A DNA stretch of 64,000 nt from NCBI GenBank assembly GCA_031772625.1, contig CM062817.1, positions 955,027,705 through 955,091,704 of the forward strand, written 5' to 3'. Origin of the DNA: Pinus tabuliformis. Its lineage: Eukaryota > Streptophyta > Pinopsida > Pinales > Pinaceae. The translations under genes were made by a program, and so were the position numbers. The notes below the pieces were generated by a model that was given only the letters and a program-made list of their open reading frames with translations, ran no database searches and had not been told where the DNA came from. Shown piece by piece: positions 24,055 through 35,160 of the stretch; position 1 is the first letter of the stretch; every line of letters begins with the position of its first letter.

Positions 24055-25918
24055 CACCAAGAATCTATTATTGAGATGGACGGTAAGCTTTGTGATCAAG
24101 TTATTTCTATTTTGATTGACCTTGGATCTAATTATAGTTATGTTAGTCCTAACTTGGTGGACAAGTGTGGTTTTAGTAAGGAATTGCATGCATAGTTTTG
24201 GTTAGTGCAGTTGGCTACATGTACAAAGAAGCGAGTTCATCTTTGGGTAAGAGCTTGCGCATTTGATTTGAATGGTATTTCTATCGCAACACATGTGAAT
24301 GTATTACTATTGGGATCATACATTATGTTGCTGGGTATGGATTGGTTGTATCTTCATAGAACCAAGGTAAACTGCTATGATAAATCTATTGAGTGTGTTG
24401 ACGAAAAGGGGGAACCAAGAGTCTTGCAAGGTAAGAAGAAAGCCACATCATTTAGGATGGTGACAATTATTCAAGAAAATCATAGCCATAGGTAATGGTG
24501 TATGTTATTTGCAGTACAAATTTCTAATGATAAGGGTAAGGAGGTTGAGGATGCATATTTGTTGAGAAAATACCCAATTTTGCAGTAGTTCAAGGATGTA
24601 TTTCTTGAGGACATTACAGAGTTTCCACCTCATAGGGAGGTATACTTTTCTATTGAGTTAGTGTTAGGGGAAACTCCAACATCAAAATAACCTCACAGGA
24701 TGAGCACAGTTGAGTTAGTTGAGTTAAAGTTGCAGTTGAAGGAAATGTTGGACAAGGGATACATTAGGCCAAGTGTATCACCTTGGGGCACACCAGTATT
24801 GTTCAAGAATAAGAAAGACGGTACTCTCATACTATGCAATCATTACAGGTAGTTGAATAAAGTGACTATCAATAAGAGGTACCCTTTGCCGAGGATTGAT
24901 GACTTGTTTGATCAGCTGAAGGGAGAAATAATGTTCTCGAAGATTGACTTGAGATCTAAATACCATCAGGTATGCATCAAAGTAGAGGACATTTACAAGA
25001 CCACATTTAAGACCAGGTATGGGCATTATGAGTTTGTTGTTATTCCATTTGGCTTAAATAATGATCCAACTACATTCATGTTCTTGATGAATAGTGTGTT
25101 GCATCCATATTTTGATAAGTTTGTTATTATGTTCATTGATGATACTAGTATATTCTAAAAATTAGGAAGAGCATGCTGAGAATTTAGCAGTAGCGTTGAG
25201 GTTGTTGAGAGAGCATCACTTGTATGCTAAGCTCAACAAGTGTAGTTTCTTTCAGATTGAGGTACATTACTTGGGACATGCTGTCTCCAAGGAGGGAATT
25301 GCAGTAGATCTAGAGAAGATAATGGCCATCATGGAGTGGGTAGCTCCTAAGAGTGTGGATGAGGTGAGATATTTCATGGGTATGGCAGGTTATTATTGGA
25401 GGTTCATCAGGAACTTCTCACATATTGCTTATCCTATTACATCATTGCAAAGGAAAGGTAAGAAGTTCGAATGGACAAAGGAGTGTGAAGCTAGTTTTTA
25501 GCAGCTTAAGCAGTTGTTGACACATGCACCAATGCTACAAATTCCAGATCTAGACAAAGAGTTTGTAGTATGCACAAATGCTTGCAAGAGAGGGCTCTGT
25601 GGAGTCCTTATGTAGGATGGACAAGTGGTATGCTATGAGCCCCAAAAAATAAACAAGCATGAGAAGAACTACTCGACACATGATCTTGAGTTAGCAATGA
25701 GCATACATGCATTGAAGATGTGGAGACACTATCTTTTTGGAAGGATGTTTGTACTTATGAGTGATCACATTAGGTTTATGTATTTGTTTGACCAGTCGAA
25801 TTTGAATGCCAGGAAAGCTAAATGTTTGGCCACGATCAACTATTTTGATTTCGAGATTAGGTACATCAAGGGTAAAGAGAATAGAGTGGCAAATTCTCTC
25901 AGTAGACGGATATAGGTA
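24055..25918 (+). pseudogene. Element E protease, reverse transcriptase and RNase H remnant
   Basis: Protease near 24100-24470: the active-site triplet reads DLG instead of DSG, followed by SYVSPNLVDKCGF and LLGMDWLY. RT from about 24715 to 25160: [53 protein letters not shown], and an FIDD box at about 25130-25145. A stop follows at 25156. RT thumb and connection at 25196-25501 (HLYAKLNKCSFF, YLGHAVSKEGIAVD). RNase H at about 25550-25915, with the catalytic D of the CTNAC stretch changed to N and DHIRFMYLFDQSNL plus KGKENRVANSLSRR at the end. Several stops and at least two substituted active-site residues. Confidence 0.85.
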
Positions 25919-26016
25919 CACCACTTGGTAGCTATGAGCTCATATGGGATAGAATTACTGGATAGGAACTTGCAGGCAGGTTAGCAGGATGTTAGGTATA
26001 TGGAGATTGTGCATAG

Positions 26017-26112
26017 GTTACAGCAAGGTGCAAGTGCAAGTACAAGTTTAGGTAGTGGTACAAGTACAAGTGGAAATACAGGTACAAGTATAGGTACAGG
26101 TTCACAGGGTAT
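26017..26112 (+). repeat. Simple repeat between RNase H and integrase of element E
   Basis: Degenerate GTACAA/GTACAG hexamers. In frame they encode a Gly, Ser and Thr-rich stretch (GASASTSLGSGTSTS) between the RNase H end and the integrase zinc finger. Confidence 0.7.
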
Positions 26113-27450
26113 GGATTATTGTCTTACAGTAGATGGATTGGTTCAGTTCTGAGACAGGATATATGTGCCAAATAATAGTGAGCTCAAGAAGGTGATCTTG
26201 AGAGAGCTTCATGCGAAAGCTTATTCAGGTCATCCAAGTTATCATAAGACACTAAAAACGGTGAAGAAATTTAACTATTGGATGAATTTGAAGAGGGATG
26301 TAGCAGAGTTTGTGGTGAGGTGTTTCGACATTTAGTGAGTGAAAGCAGAGTGTAAACATCCAAGTTGACTGCTACAGCCGATTACAATTTCAGAATGGAA
26401 ATGGGAGGCCATTTCCATGGATTTCTTCACATGGTTTCCTAAGACATTGAAGCAACATGATTCCATCATGGTCATTGTGGACAGGTTAATAAAGGTTGCA
26501 CACTTCATTCCATTGAAGTCTACATTCTCAACTAGCGATGTAGCACAAGTATTCATCAGAGATGTGGTAAGTTTGCAGGGTGTTCCAAAGAATATTGTGT
26601 CAGATAGGGATGTGAAGTTCACTTCCAAGTTTTGGAAGGATTTATTTGTAGGTTTGGACAATAGATTTGGCCTTTAACACAACTTATCATCCATAGACTT
26701 ATGGACAAACATAGAGGGTCAATAGGATAATGGAGGACATGTTAAGGATGTATGTGATGCATCAGCAGTGGAAGTGGGAAGAGTATATCCCCTTGGTAGA
26801 GTTTGCATACAACAATGGTTATCAGGAGTCATTAAGGATGAGTCCTTTTGAGGCATTGAATGGGTGGAGTTTCAATACTCCTATCAGTTGGAGTGATCTA
26901 GTTAACAGATTATTTATTGGACTAGATATGTTGGCGGACATGGAAAAGGAAATGTAGGTGATCAAGAAGAATCTAAATGCATCATAGGATAAGCAGAAGA
27001 GTTATGCATATAGGAACATGTTGTTCAAGGAGTTCCAGGTCAGGGAATAGGTGTACTTGTGCATCAAACCGAAGAATAGATCCTTGCGGATTGGATCATG
27101 TGTTAAGTTGGCACCATGGTTTTGTGGACCCTTCAGTATCATTGAGAGGATTGGGACAGTAGCCTATTGAATTGCACTTCCTCCAACAATGAAATTCCAT
27201 GATGTTTTCCATGTATCTTTGCTTAAGAAGTATGTTAAGGATGTTGACCATGTGATTGATTTGTTTGTATTGCAGGTGGAACCAGATGGAGAATTCCAGC
27301 CGGAGCCTCACTGTCTATTGTAGAAAAAAATGCTCATGCTCCGGTACCGAGAAAATTAAAGTGCAATAGAATCACTTTTGTCCTGATGAAGCTACATGGG
27401 AGATGGCAGATCTGACGCAGGCTATGCATCCTTCCTTGTTTTCCGATTGA
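26113..27450 (+). pseudogene. Element E integrase and chromodomain remnant
   Basis: Integrase zinc finger at about 26195-26340 (ELHAKAYSGHPSYHKT; the C-x2-C pair is damaged). Catalytic core: MDFFTWFPKTLKQHDSIMVIVDRLIKVAHFIPL at 26417-26520 (first D present), GVPKNIVSDRDVKFTSKFW near 26580-26640 (second D), then a frame break. C-terminal part at 26730-26957 (YIPLVEFAYNNGYQESLRMSPFEALNG). GPY-type module and LPPTMKFHDVFHVSLLKKYV at about 27180-27235. Chromodomain at about 27330-27450 ending PDEATWEMADLTQAMHPSLFSD. At least three stops and two frame changes, so no product. Confidence 0.85.
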
Positions 27451-27464
27451 GGCAAAGCAGCTTC

Positions 27465-27632
27465 GATATGGTGGTTTGGTATATGCTTTGATATGGTGGT
27501 TTGATATATGCTTTCATATGGTGGTTTGGTATATTCTTTGATATGGTGGTTTGGTATATGCTTTGATATGGTGCTTTGGTATATGCTTTGATATAGTGTT
27601 TGGTATATGTTTTGATATATGATTTGGTATGT
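27465..27632 (+). repeat. Minisatellite, 25-bp unit, about 7 copies
   Basis: Units like GATATGGTGGTTTGGTATAT plus GCTTT, with single-base variants, run head to tail from 27465. It starts right after the chromodomain stop in the 3' untranslated part of element E. The minus-strand frame across it (27372-27686) is only a by-product of the repeat. Confidence 0.9.
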
Positions 27633-27987
27633 ATTTTTGGTGATATTGCTATATGTACATATGTATGTGGATGTAAATGCTGCCATGAGCTATGTTATAA
27701 AGCTACAATATGCAATATGGTGTCATGTCACTATGATTATGTTGTCATGTTACTATGCTATCATGTGGTTATGTTATCATGCGGTTATGATGTCATGTGG
27801 GTTGGCACTCAGCAGGATGATCATTGTAAATACTATAATGAGCTATGTTATAAAGCTCCAGTATGTGGTATGTTGTCATTGCAAATACTGCATCGATCTA
27901 TGTTATAAATATCCATGAGCAATATGTATTCTTTGAGTAGGTTGCTAAGGTATATGTGTGATTTAACACTGAGGATGACGTTCCCTA
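27633..27987 (+). other. 3' untranslated region of element E
   Basis: Contains a 55-bp direct repeat around GAGCTATGTTATAAAGCT (about 27668-27725 and 27826-27880) and repeated TGTCATG steps between them. No coding evidence. Confidence 0.6.
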
Positions 27988-28000
27988 AGGGGGAGGGTTC
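27988..28000 (+). other. Polypurine tract of element E
   Basis: AGGGGGAGGGTTC directly before the 3' LTR start TGTAACATCC. Confidence 0.85.
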
Positions 28001-30051
28001 TGTAACATCCCTAGTGAAAATTTCCATGTAATAAAAGATAAAAACAATAACCACGGTCGGTGGGACACTTATTCCAAGCTGAATGTTGGGAAAGACATCC
28101 TAGGGGGTGTTCATTTGGTTATTTATGGCTAAGGAAATTGGAAAAGGAAATGGCTAAGACTTTGGAAATGAAAAATGGCATTTTTGGCACAATTATTTAT
28201 GAAAATAATGAAAATTAGGAGAAAAAGGAGGTGAAAGTCATAGGTTTCATGCGAGGAGGAAATTGAAGGAAAATAATGGAAAATGAAGAAAATAGAGGCC
28301 TCATTCATAAAAAGGCTTCTGAGGATCAGTTGGTAACCTTTTCTCAGTTTAGCTTTGGAGCTCTGTCATTATTCTCTCTCTCTCTCCCTCTCTCGCTCTT
28401 GGAAACTTAGAGTTTCTTGGAACACTTTAGCATTGGAGAAAGAAAGGAAAAGAAGGCAAGAGGAAGAAAAGATCAAGCAGGGAAAGGCAAGATCAAGCAA
28501 CTACAACAAACTTTATTGCATGTATCAACTTTCATGTGTATTTTCTTTGCTAGATTTGGCATGCATGGGATTTCATGTGGTCCATTTCTATCACGGCATG
28601 GGTTTTTCTAGGTGTGACAATTTTCTTTAGCTCAGCCTTGCCATTTCATGATAGCTTTGATGAGATGGGTTCTCACATTTAGTTAATGTGTGATGGCCAG
28701 ATTGGGTTCGAAGCTGAGTGGGGTGGATCTCTAAATTGACAAACACTTGGCTTAATGGTCCCTGAACTGGACTGTGGATCACGGTAAAGCCGTTGGCCTA
28801 GTAACCCCTGAACCAAACTGCGGTTTTTAGTAAACCCAAACTATGTGCCTCGGTGGGCCTAGGAATCCTTGCCAGTGAATGGTGCGATATACGGTAAAGC
28901 CAAGAGGTGGATTTTCTCTCCGTTGGGCCTAGTAGTCCCAGGATGTGATGTACAGTAAACCTGGAGAACATGTCTTGGTGTAGGGCCTAGTGATCCTTCG
29001 ATTAGACCGTGGATTGCGATAACGCCTGGGAGACTAGGAGGCACTCAAATTATTCACAATGTAGGATGAGAACTACAGTGGAATCCATTCTTATTAGTGA
29101 TTTTGGTGTGTTCTGTGAGTCCGAAATTCATTCTTGGAATATGGCACAAGGGTGATTGGTTTAAGAGAGACTTGGTTTAGCTAATCTATGGTCAGGTGGA
29201 ATGTGGTAGTCCCATCTCTAGTTGGTTTATTGCATTCATTAAGGAGAAACTCATTCCCTTGATTTTCATGTGTAAATGTACTGATCTATATTTGGATATT
29301 ACCTTTGATATGTTTATGATATTTATGTCCCTATTATGCTAGTTATATGTATGTTTTATGAAGGTAGCTATGTGTGGCGCTCAACATGTTTTTACTTGTA
29401 TATGAATGGATAATGTGTTAATGACCTAATAGATGATAATGAAAAAAATAAAATGAGGGAACAAGTGTTCATAACGATTCTCAGATAAGTATGAGATCCC
29501 TACACTTAATTATGTTGTTTACACCCATAGGTTACATGTTGATGATATGTTTGACGAAATGCCTAGCATGTTTAGTAGGGCTCTATTTAAGGTCTTGTTC
29601 AAATTATTGCTTTTTCATCATTGTTTCTCTATACTTTTAATGATTTTATGTTATCACTCCATTCTGAGCAGTGACCTGGGCTCTAGGCCTGAAAAAGTGC
29701 CTTAAATCTTGGGGTCGCTAGCATAGACCTGGCAATTTTGGTCTCTAGTCGTTGGTAGGCAAGCCTGTGAGAGCAACTTTGGGTTTTTGGTCGCTCCCTT
29801 ACCTATATCATGAGAGCAACTGAGGCCTAAGATGATCAAAACATCAGTGGGACCCAAGGACAAGTTGTCTGAGCGGCTGACATGTCTCCTGAGGATTTTG
29901 AAGCTGATGTTGGATGACTGTGTGTGATTTTTCAATTGATTCCACTTCCTTAATGTCACATAGGAGGTTGAATCCAATCACAATGGCCTCTCGTCTCATG
30001 TTTACCTCGGTTGGCTAGTAACTTGGGTAGATGTGCAAGGAGGGTGTTACA
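28001..30051 (+). repeat. 3' LTR of element E
   Basis: 2,051 bp, partner of 20121-22066. Includes an extra purine-rich piece at about 28433-28530 (AAGAAAGGAAAAGAAGGC) absent from the 5' copy. Confidence 0.9.
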
Positions 30052-30056
30052 AAAGG
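30052..30056. repeat. Target site duplication of element E (right)
   Basis: AAAGG, identical to 20116-20120. Confidence 0.9.
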
Positions 30057-31228
30057 AATATGAATTATGATTTTAGAGACTCCAATGTTGGGTTTAAGAC
30101 CCACTACATTCCAATGATAGATATGAGAAATTTTGATGGCAAGGATTCAGTAACATGGATACTACATATGGAGAAATTCTTTAATTTACATGATGTGTCG
30201 CACATACAAAAGGTATTCATTGCATCTTTATATTTAGAACAATATCAATTTGTGTGGTATCAATGGATTTGTTCTCGCAAGTCAATTGTCACTTGGAAAA
30301 AATTTGCAGAAGAATTGGTAGCACATTATGAGGATACAAAGAGAAATACCTTCTTTAGCCAATTAATAAATCTCAAACAAAAAGGTTCAATGGAAAATCA
30401 CATTGAGCACTTCCAAAAATTGAATATCAAGGTAAATGAAATTCTAGAGGATCATAGGTTTATGTTTTCATAGGGACTTTAAAGGATAACATCCAACACA
30501 AGGTTCACCTTTGGGTACCTAATTCAATGGAGAAGGCATTCAAGGTGGAAAGAAAAGTTGAAAGAAAAACTATAGCAACAAGGAATTCTACCACTTAAAA
30601 CTATAAAGATGGAAGTGTTGCGACTCCTAGCCTCCCATAACCTACAAGGTTGACGCCACGACAAATGAAGGAGAAAATAAATTATTTTACATAGATTGTG
30701 AAGAGGAGGAAGAAAAAGAACAAGAAACATCAAAATAAGAGGATATACACTAGGAACCAACCCCGTAGAAAGAAGAAATGAATCCAAGCATATCTTGTAA
30801 TGCATTGGCGGGAATTACCATTCCTCAAACTCTCAATATAGAAGGATATATTAAGAAAAAAAGGTAATAACATTGATCAATTTGGGTAGTACCTATAATT
30901 TAATTCATTATAACATAACCAAGGAATTGAATTTCTTTCTATATCCATCACTAGAGTGTCAAGTGATGGTTGTAAATGGAGGAACTATAAATTGCTCAAG
31001 GAAGTTCCATAATATCAATCTAACCATGTGGGAATATGTATTTAATAGTCCAATGCTTTCCATTCCAATGGGTGTCGCTAATGTTGTATTAGGAGTCCAA
31101 TAGTTACAATCTTTGGGGATGATAGCTTTTAATTTTCAAGAAATTTTCCTTGAAAGGAAAGAAAATTGAATTAAGGGGCATCACAGGGAAACTGGGGAAG
31201 ATAATTAGCTCTAATGGCATGACAAAGC
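30057..31228 (+). pseudogene. Element D gag (rest) and protease remnant
   Basis: Resumes the gag broken at 20120. RDSNVGFKTHYIPMIDMRNFDGKDSVTWIL matches residues about 124-154 of the element 1 polyprotein, then the Gag core runs to about 30480. Further on, GSVATPSLP is followed by a deletion: the zinc knuckle (CYNC...GHKC in element 1) is missing and the frame goes straight to the [10 protein letters not shown] acidic stretch at about 30680-30720. The protease follows at about 30780-31230, with the DSGST site changed (NLGST) and PMGVANVVLGVQ present. Homology stops at the equivalent of residue 535 (SSNGMTK), where D is truncated. Confidence 0.85.
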
Positions 31229-32704
31229 ACCAAGGAAACTTTTGGATTAGTTCAGTCTCGTTTTTTCCAATAATAAATTATTCCCCACAATATTTTTTTG
31301 CAGATACAATAAATTACTCCCCACAATTATTTAGTATCTTTATTATATGTAAGACAACAAGCTATACAAATTCTTTCTTTATCGGGTTATATGCAAATAA
31401 TCGATAAATGCTTATCTTTTATAAAAAATTATGGGTGAAACATTGCTTGGTTTGAACTTGCAACACTGTAGTGGATTGAGTTAGATGACACTTGATTCAG
31501 ATGGGGCACATTTATGGCGGTGTGACCTACTTGTATCTTAGTAAACAATTGGAATATGAGATACAACAAATGCTACAATTTGACTCAGGAATTTTCCTTC
31601 AAATAGTGCAAGATTTATAATTATTGACATGAAATATTAAATTCATTAAGTTTGATTCAAACAGGACATTGGAACCAATGCATTGAAGACAATTTCTTGG
31701 TTCTCATAGAAGTTTATAGGAACAAGTCAATAATTTCTAGATGGTGTGCTTTGTCTTGTATTTTTGGGCCCATGGTAGTGTAACATGGGCTTTAATATTT
31801 AAATTTCTCATTCGTGAAGGGTTGGAACTAGGATTTTTTTGCAGGTTCCCTCTTTTATGACCCTATTTATATTCCCCGATGGTCACATCCCTAGTTAAAG
31901 CACCCAAGTGAACTGTCAAACTCTAGTGCATGGTGGCTAGGTTTTGCTTGCATGTTTTTGCACTTTTAGGTTTTGTTTGTTGGAAATGTATCCTATGTTT
32001 TACCCATACTTCATTAGCCATGTTGTGTGTGTAGGCTTAGTTGCATACTTTGTAATTACAATTCACAACTTATGTAGTGATTAGGTTTTGGCTATAGTGG
32101 TGATACTTGTCTCTACCATTTCAACTTTGGAAGTTGTTTTTCCAAGCCTTATGAGCTATAGAATAGGAATTAAGTTCAATATATGTATGCATGTTATACT
32201 TTATCCTTTCTTGGGGTTTCTATTCTATGGATATTATTTTCTTGTTCTATCAATTTCTTCCTAAATATTATTTCTTAAAAATTTCAGTGTTCTTCTTATT
32301 TCATTGGAAATGCTTATGAATATTGATTATTGTTCTAATGGAATAGAAATGTTTATAACTAATTCTTGTCTACTTATCAACAAAAGGATCAACATCATTT
32401 GAATGGCTTGATATTATTTATAATCTCTATTTTCTAGTGTTGGATGTGTCAATTTTGAAGAAAAATATTTTCCATGGGAAATGATCGAGTTCATGATTTT
32501 GTTGCAGATCTTGAACAAATACCATGTAAATTTATAAGAATTATTGAATTAAAAAATAGGTATATTAGAACTTTGATACATTAGTAATGATATCAATGTT
32601 TTTTAGTTTATTTTGATCGCGTACTTATATGATTACTTCTTCAAATCACTAATAAAAAGGATCAGTTGCATTCTTATTAATATTAATGTTCTTCATTGGC
32701 CAAA
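31229..32704. other. AT-rich DNA without recognisable genes
   Basis: Begins at the truncation point of element D. A short local duplication around AATAAATTATTCCCCACAAT is seen at about 31273-31330. Nothing coding is supported. Confidence 0.5.
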
Positions 32705-32950
32705 GTAGTTGGAATTCCCTTTGTAAATAGTTTACGAAAATCATATGTTTCAAATTTGTAGTCTTTACATGAATTGTATATGCTCTACTTTTAGCTTCTA
32801 CTAACTCTTTCTCATATAACTCCCAAGAGAGTAGTTTTCCTTGCTGGTCCCAAAATATTAGTAGACCTTCCCTGGTTCTCTGATCACATTTTGAATTAAA
32901 TAATCAAACTGACCTTTTCATTTCCTTTAGCTTATTTTCAACCTGATTTC
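32705..32950 (-). pseudogene. Unidentified coding-like remnant, copy 1 left part
   Basis: Homologous to 55258-55505 (shared block CTCCCAAGAGAGTAGTTTTC). Together with 54853-55140 it forms the first copy of a tandem duplication, cut by the insertion of copia F. On the minus strand the sequence has protein-like composition, but it is broken by stops and I do not recognise the family. See 55706-56128 for the better copy. Confidence 0.55.
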
Positions 32951-32951
32951 T

Positions 32952-35106
32952 TGTTGATCAATGGTTGTCATTGATGTCAACCCAAGTAGCACCAGGGGAT
33001 ACCCCAACCTTGCATGGGAATTTTGACTTGAAAACTTACTCTATTTTGAGTCTAGAATTTTCTATATGGATTCTACTCGTCGATATGTCTTTGTTGATTT
33101 ATGGCACGCCAAGTAATTCTTCATAATTTGAGATATATTTGTGTTTGAAGTTAGTAACCCAAGATAGTGGGCTAAAAGCCCATGGGGTTGTGGCATGTCA
33201 CTCATCATTGGTTGTCGTCATTGAATATTCAATAATTAATAATGTTTTAAGCTCTTAAAATCCCTCCAACATTCACTTGTTGAAGCCCCTCTCAACTCAA
33301 GTCATTTCTATAAATTGTGACCCTCATATCCTCCTCACGCAAACACTTTCAACAAACTATCTTGTGAGAAGACCTCTGTAATTTTTTGGCCCTCACGAGC
33401 TTCCAATGCAAGATTTGTTTTAGGGAGTTCAAGGTTTCGTTGAGGTCTGGTTAGGGTGAAAAATTATGATCAAGTTTGAAGGTTTGTTTTGAAGCAAGTT
33501 TAGAGCTTTGGATTTTAGGGTTTCGCTACTTCAAATAGGTCATCATGGAATTTTTTCTATAATTTTTTTTAAACGAAGCTTCAGAAGCTGAAATTAAAAC
33601 CCATTTTATCTGAAATCTTGATGAACCTCATGACTAAATTTCAGATCTTGGTTAGCTATATTTTCGGATATATTATTTGAGGAAGCTAGGGTTTTTGCAG
33701 GCTCCCAAATTCCATGTCAAACAAGTGACCTCGGGAAAATCGTCATAACTTTCTCTCTAAGCATTGGATTCAAATTTTGTAAATAGTGATAGAAATAGGA
33801 CAAACTTTAGTTTGTTGGGTATCGTTTTCAGGGCCGAAGGTCAAAACAGTGACATGTGGCACTTCATACATGTTCGCTCTACTGAACCAGTCTATAATCA
33901 GGTCATTGTGGGATATTGGGCATAAATATTTCTTGAAGAATCCAATCTCAATCAGACCTATGGGGTTGGAAAGAGGTCTCAGAGGGCTCCCATATAAAAA
34001 AATTTCATACCTTGGAGATCCTAAATTACATAGATACAATAAATTAAATATAGAGCTCCTAGAAGACAAGAAAAATTATGCATTCAAGGATCACTGCAGT
34101 AAAGACCACACATCAATAGTCAAGGGTAAGTCTGCTACAACAAGGTATGTATGATTAGTGTTTGCATTTGAATTTTGAGTATCATCTCTGACAGATGTTT
34201 TTGCAAGACAACGTAAGTATATTGTTTTGTATTTGTTTGGGTCTTTCTTTTTAATGCATGTGCAGGAAGGATGACACTTTAGAACAACTCAGCCAAATAC
34301 TAGAAGGATATGAAATGCCAAAGTATCATTACTTGAATCGAGCACAACAATACCTCATCAGCTGTAAGTTATCCAAGAAGCAATGTTGAGTCAAGTGTCA
34401 GGTCTTGTCAAAAAGCCAGTGCTGTAAAAGAGTCATCATTATAAATTTGTAAAAGAGTCATCATTGAAAGAGTCATTATTGTAAAAGAGTCAATCTTCCT
34501 AGAGTCAAAGAGGCATTGTTGGGAGGTATAGGAGTCATTGTTGGGATGATTTCATGGTTGGGTTGCAGGTCATAGTATGATTGGGTGTTGGATCAAGTAC
34601 ACGAAAGTCATTGTAAATAATATTGTATCATGGATCATTGTCCCTGGTACAGGAGTCCAAACTCTTGTCTCACTTCTGATCATTATAGGGTGGTAGGGAG
34701 GTGCTAGGAAGGTGCATGAAGTCGCCTACAGGTTGGAGCCTATGAAAAATTCATGGTGGTAGGTTGGTCTAGGATGTTGGGGCATACATTCAGTTGCCTA
34801 CTAAAGAAACTAGGGCGTTGGGGCATCCTTCCATTGGGAGTTGGAGAAGAATGCTTTTCTAGGATTCTAGGAAGTTGTAACTTTCATTTAAGTTGGGGCT
34901 AAATATTAAAAAAATTATTAGAAAATCGTTCAGTGGTTTTTGACCCGGAGGTGGGTTTTCCACCTAAAATTCATGTGCCTATTGTGTTATTTTGTTTATT
35001 GTTGTTACTATATAAAAATTAATAATAATAAATAATGCTCTAAAAATATTTAAAAGTGCTAATTGCTAAGGAATACTGATTCACCCCACTCTTATTATTT
35101 CCAACA
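32952..35106 (+). repeat. 5' LTR of element F, with leader-like insert
   Basis: 2,155 bp, partner of 52696-54852. Its middle (about 33500-34075) is homologous to the leader of the element 1 / D gypsy family, starting at that family's PBS region. Further on it holds direct repeats of about 17 bp around GTAAAAGAGTCATCATT (34424-34495). It ends with TTATTTCCAACA. Confidence 0.9.
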
Positions 35107-35108
35107 AT

Positions 35109-35120
35109 TGGAATCAGATC
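35109..35120 (+). other. Primer-binding site of element F, mutated
   Basis: TGGAATCAGATC, two changes from TGGTATCAGAGC (initiator methionine tRNA), two bases after the LTR end. Confidence 0.8.
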
Positions 35121-35160
35121 TTGGTTCCTTCAATAGTTGTCTGACAACTGGAAGGATATC

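Larger units (their letters stand above)
20121..30051 (+). mobile_element. Element E: decayed Ty3/gypsy chromovirus with both LTRs
   Basis: A 9.93 kb element inside the gag of element D. LTRs at 20121-22066 and 28001-30051, a PBS-like site at 22068, gag and pol remnants in the usual order ending in a chromodomain, a purine tract at 27988-28000, and a perfect AAAGG target duplication. LTR ends are TGTAACAT...TTTTACA / GTTACA. Long LTRs, the PBS context and the C-terminal chromodomain motif (PDEATWEMAD then AMHPSLFSD) suggest a Tekay/Del-like chromovirus; that lineage call is inference. Many stops make it dead. Confidence 0.9.

Noticed and set aside
27372..27686. 104-codon minus-strand frame with repeated Tyr, Ile and His motifs
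   Set aside because: By-product of the 25-bp minisatellite, whose length and period leave one frame open; no independent support.
28355..28630. 91-codon + strand frame in the 3' LTR of element E
   Set aside because: Only partly present in the paired LTR (20475-20693), with different frame content; untranslated LTR sequence.
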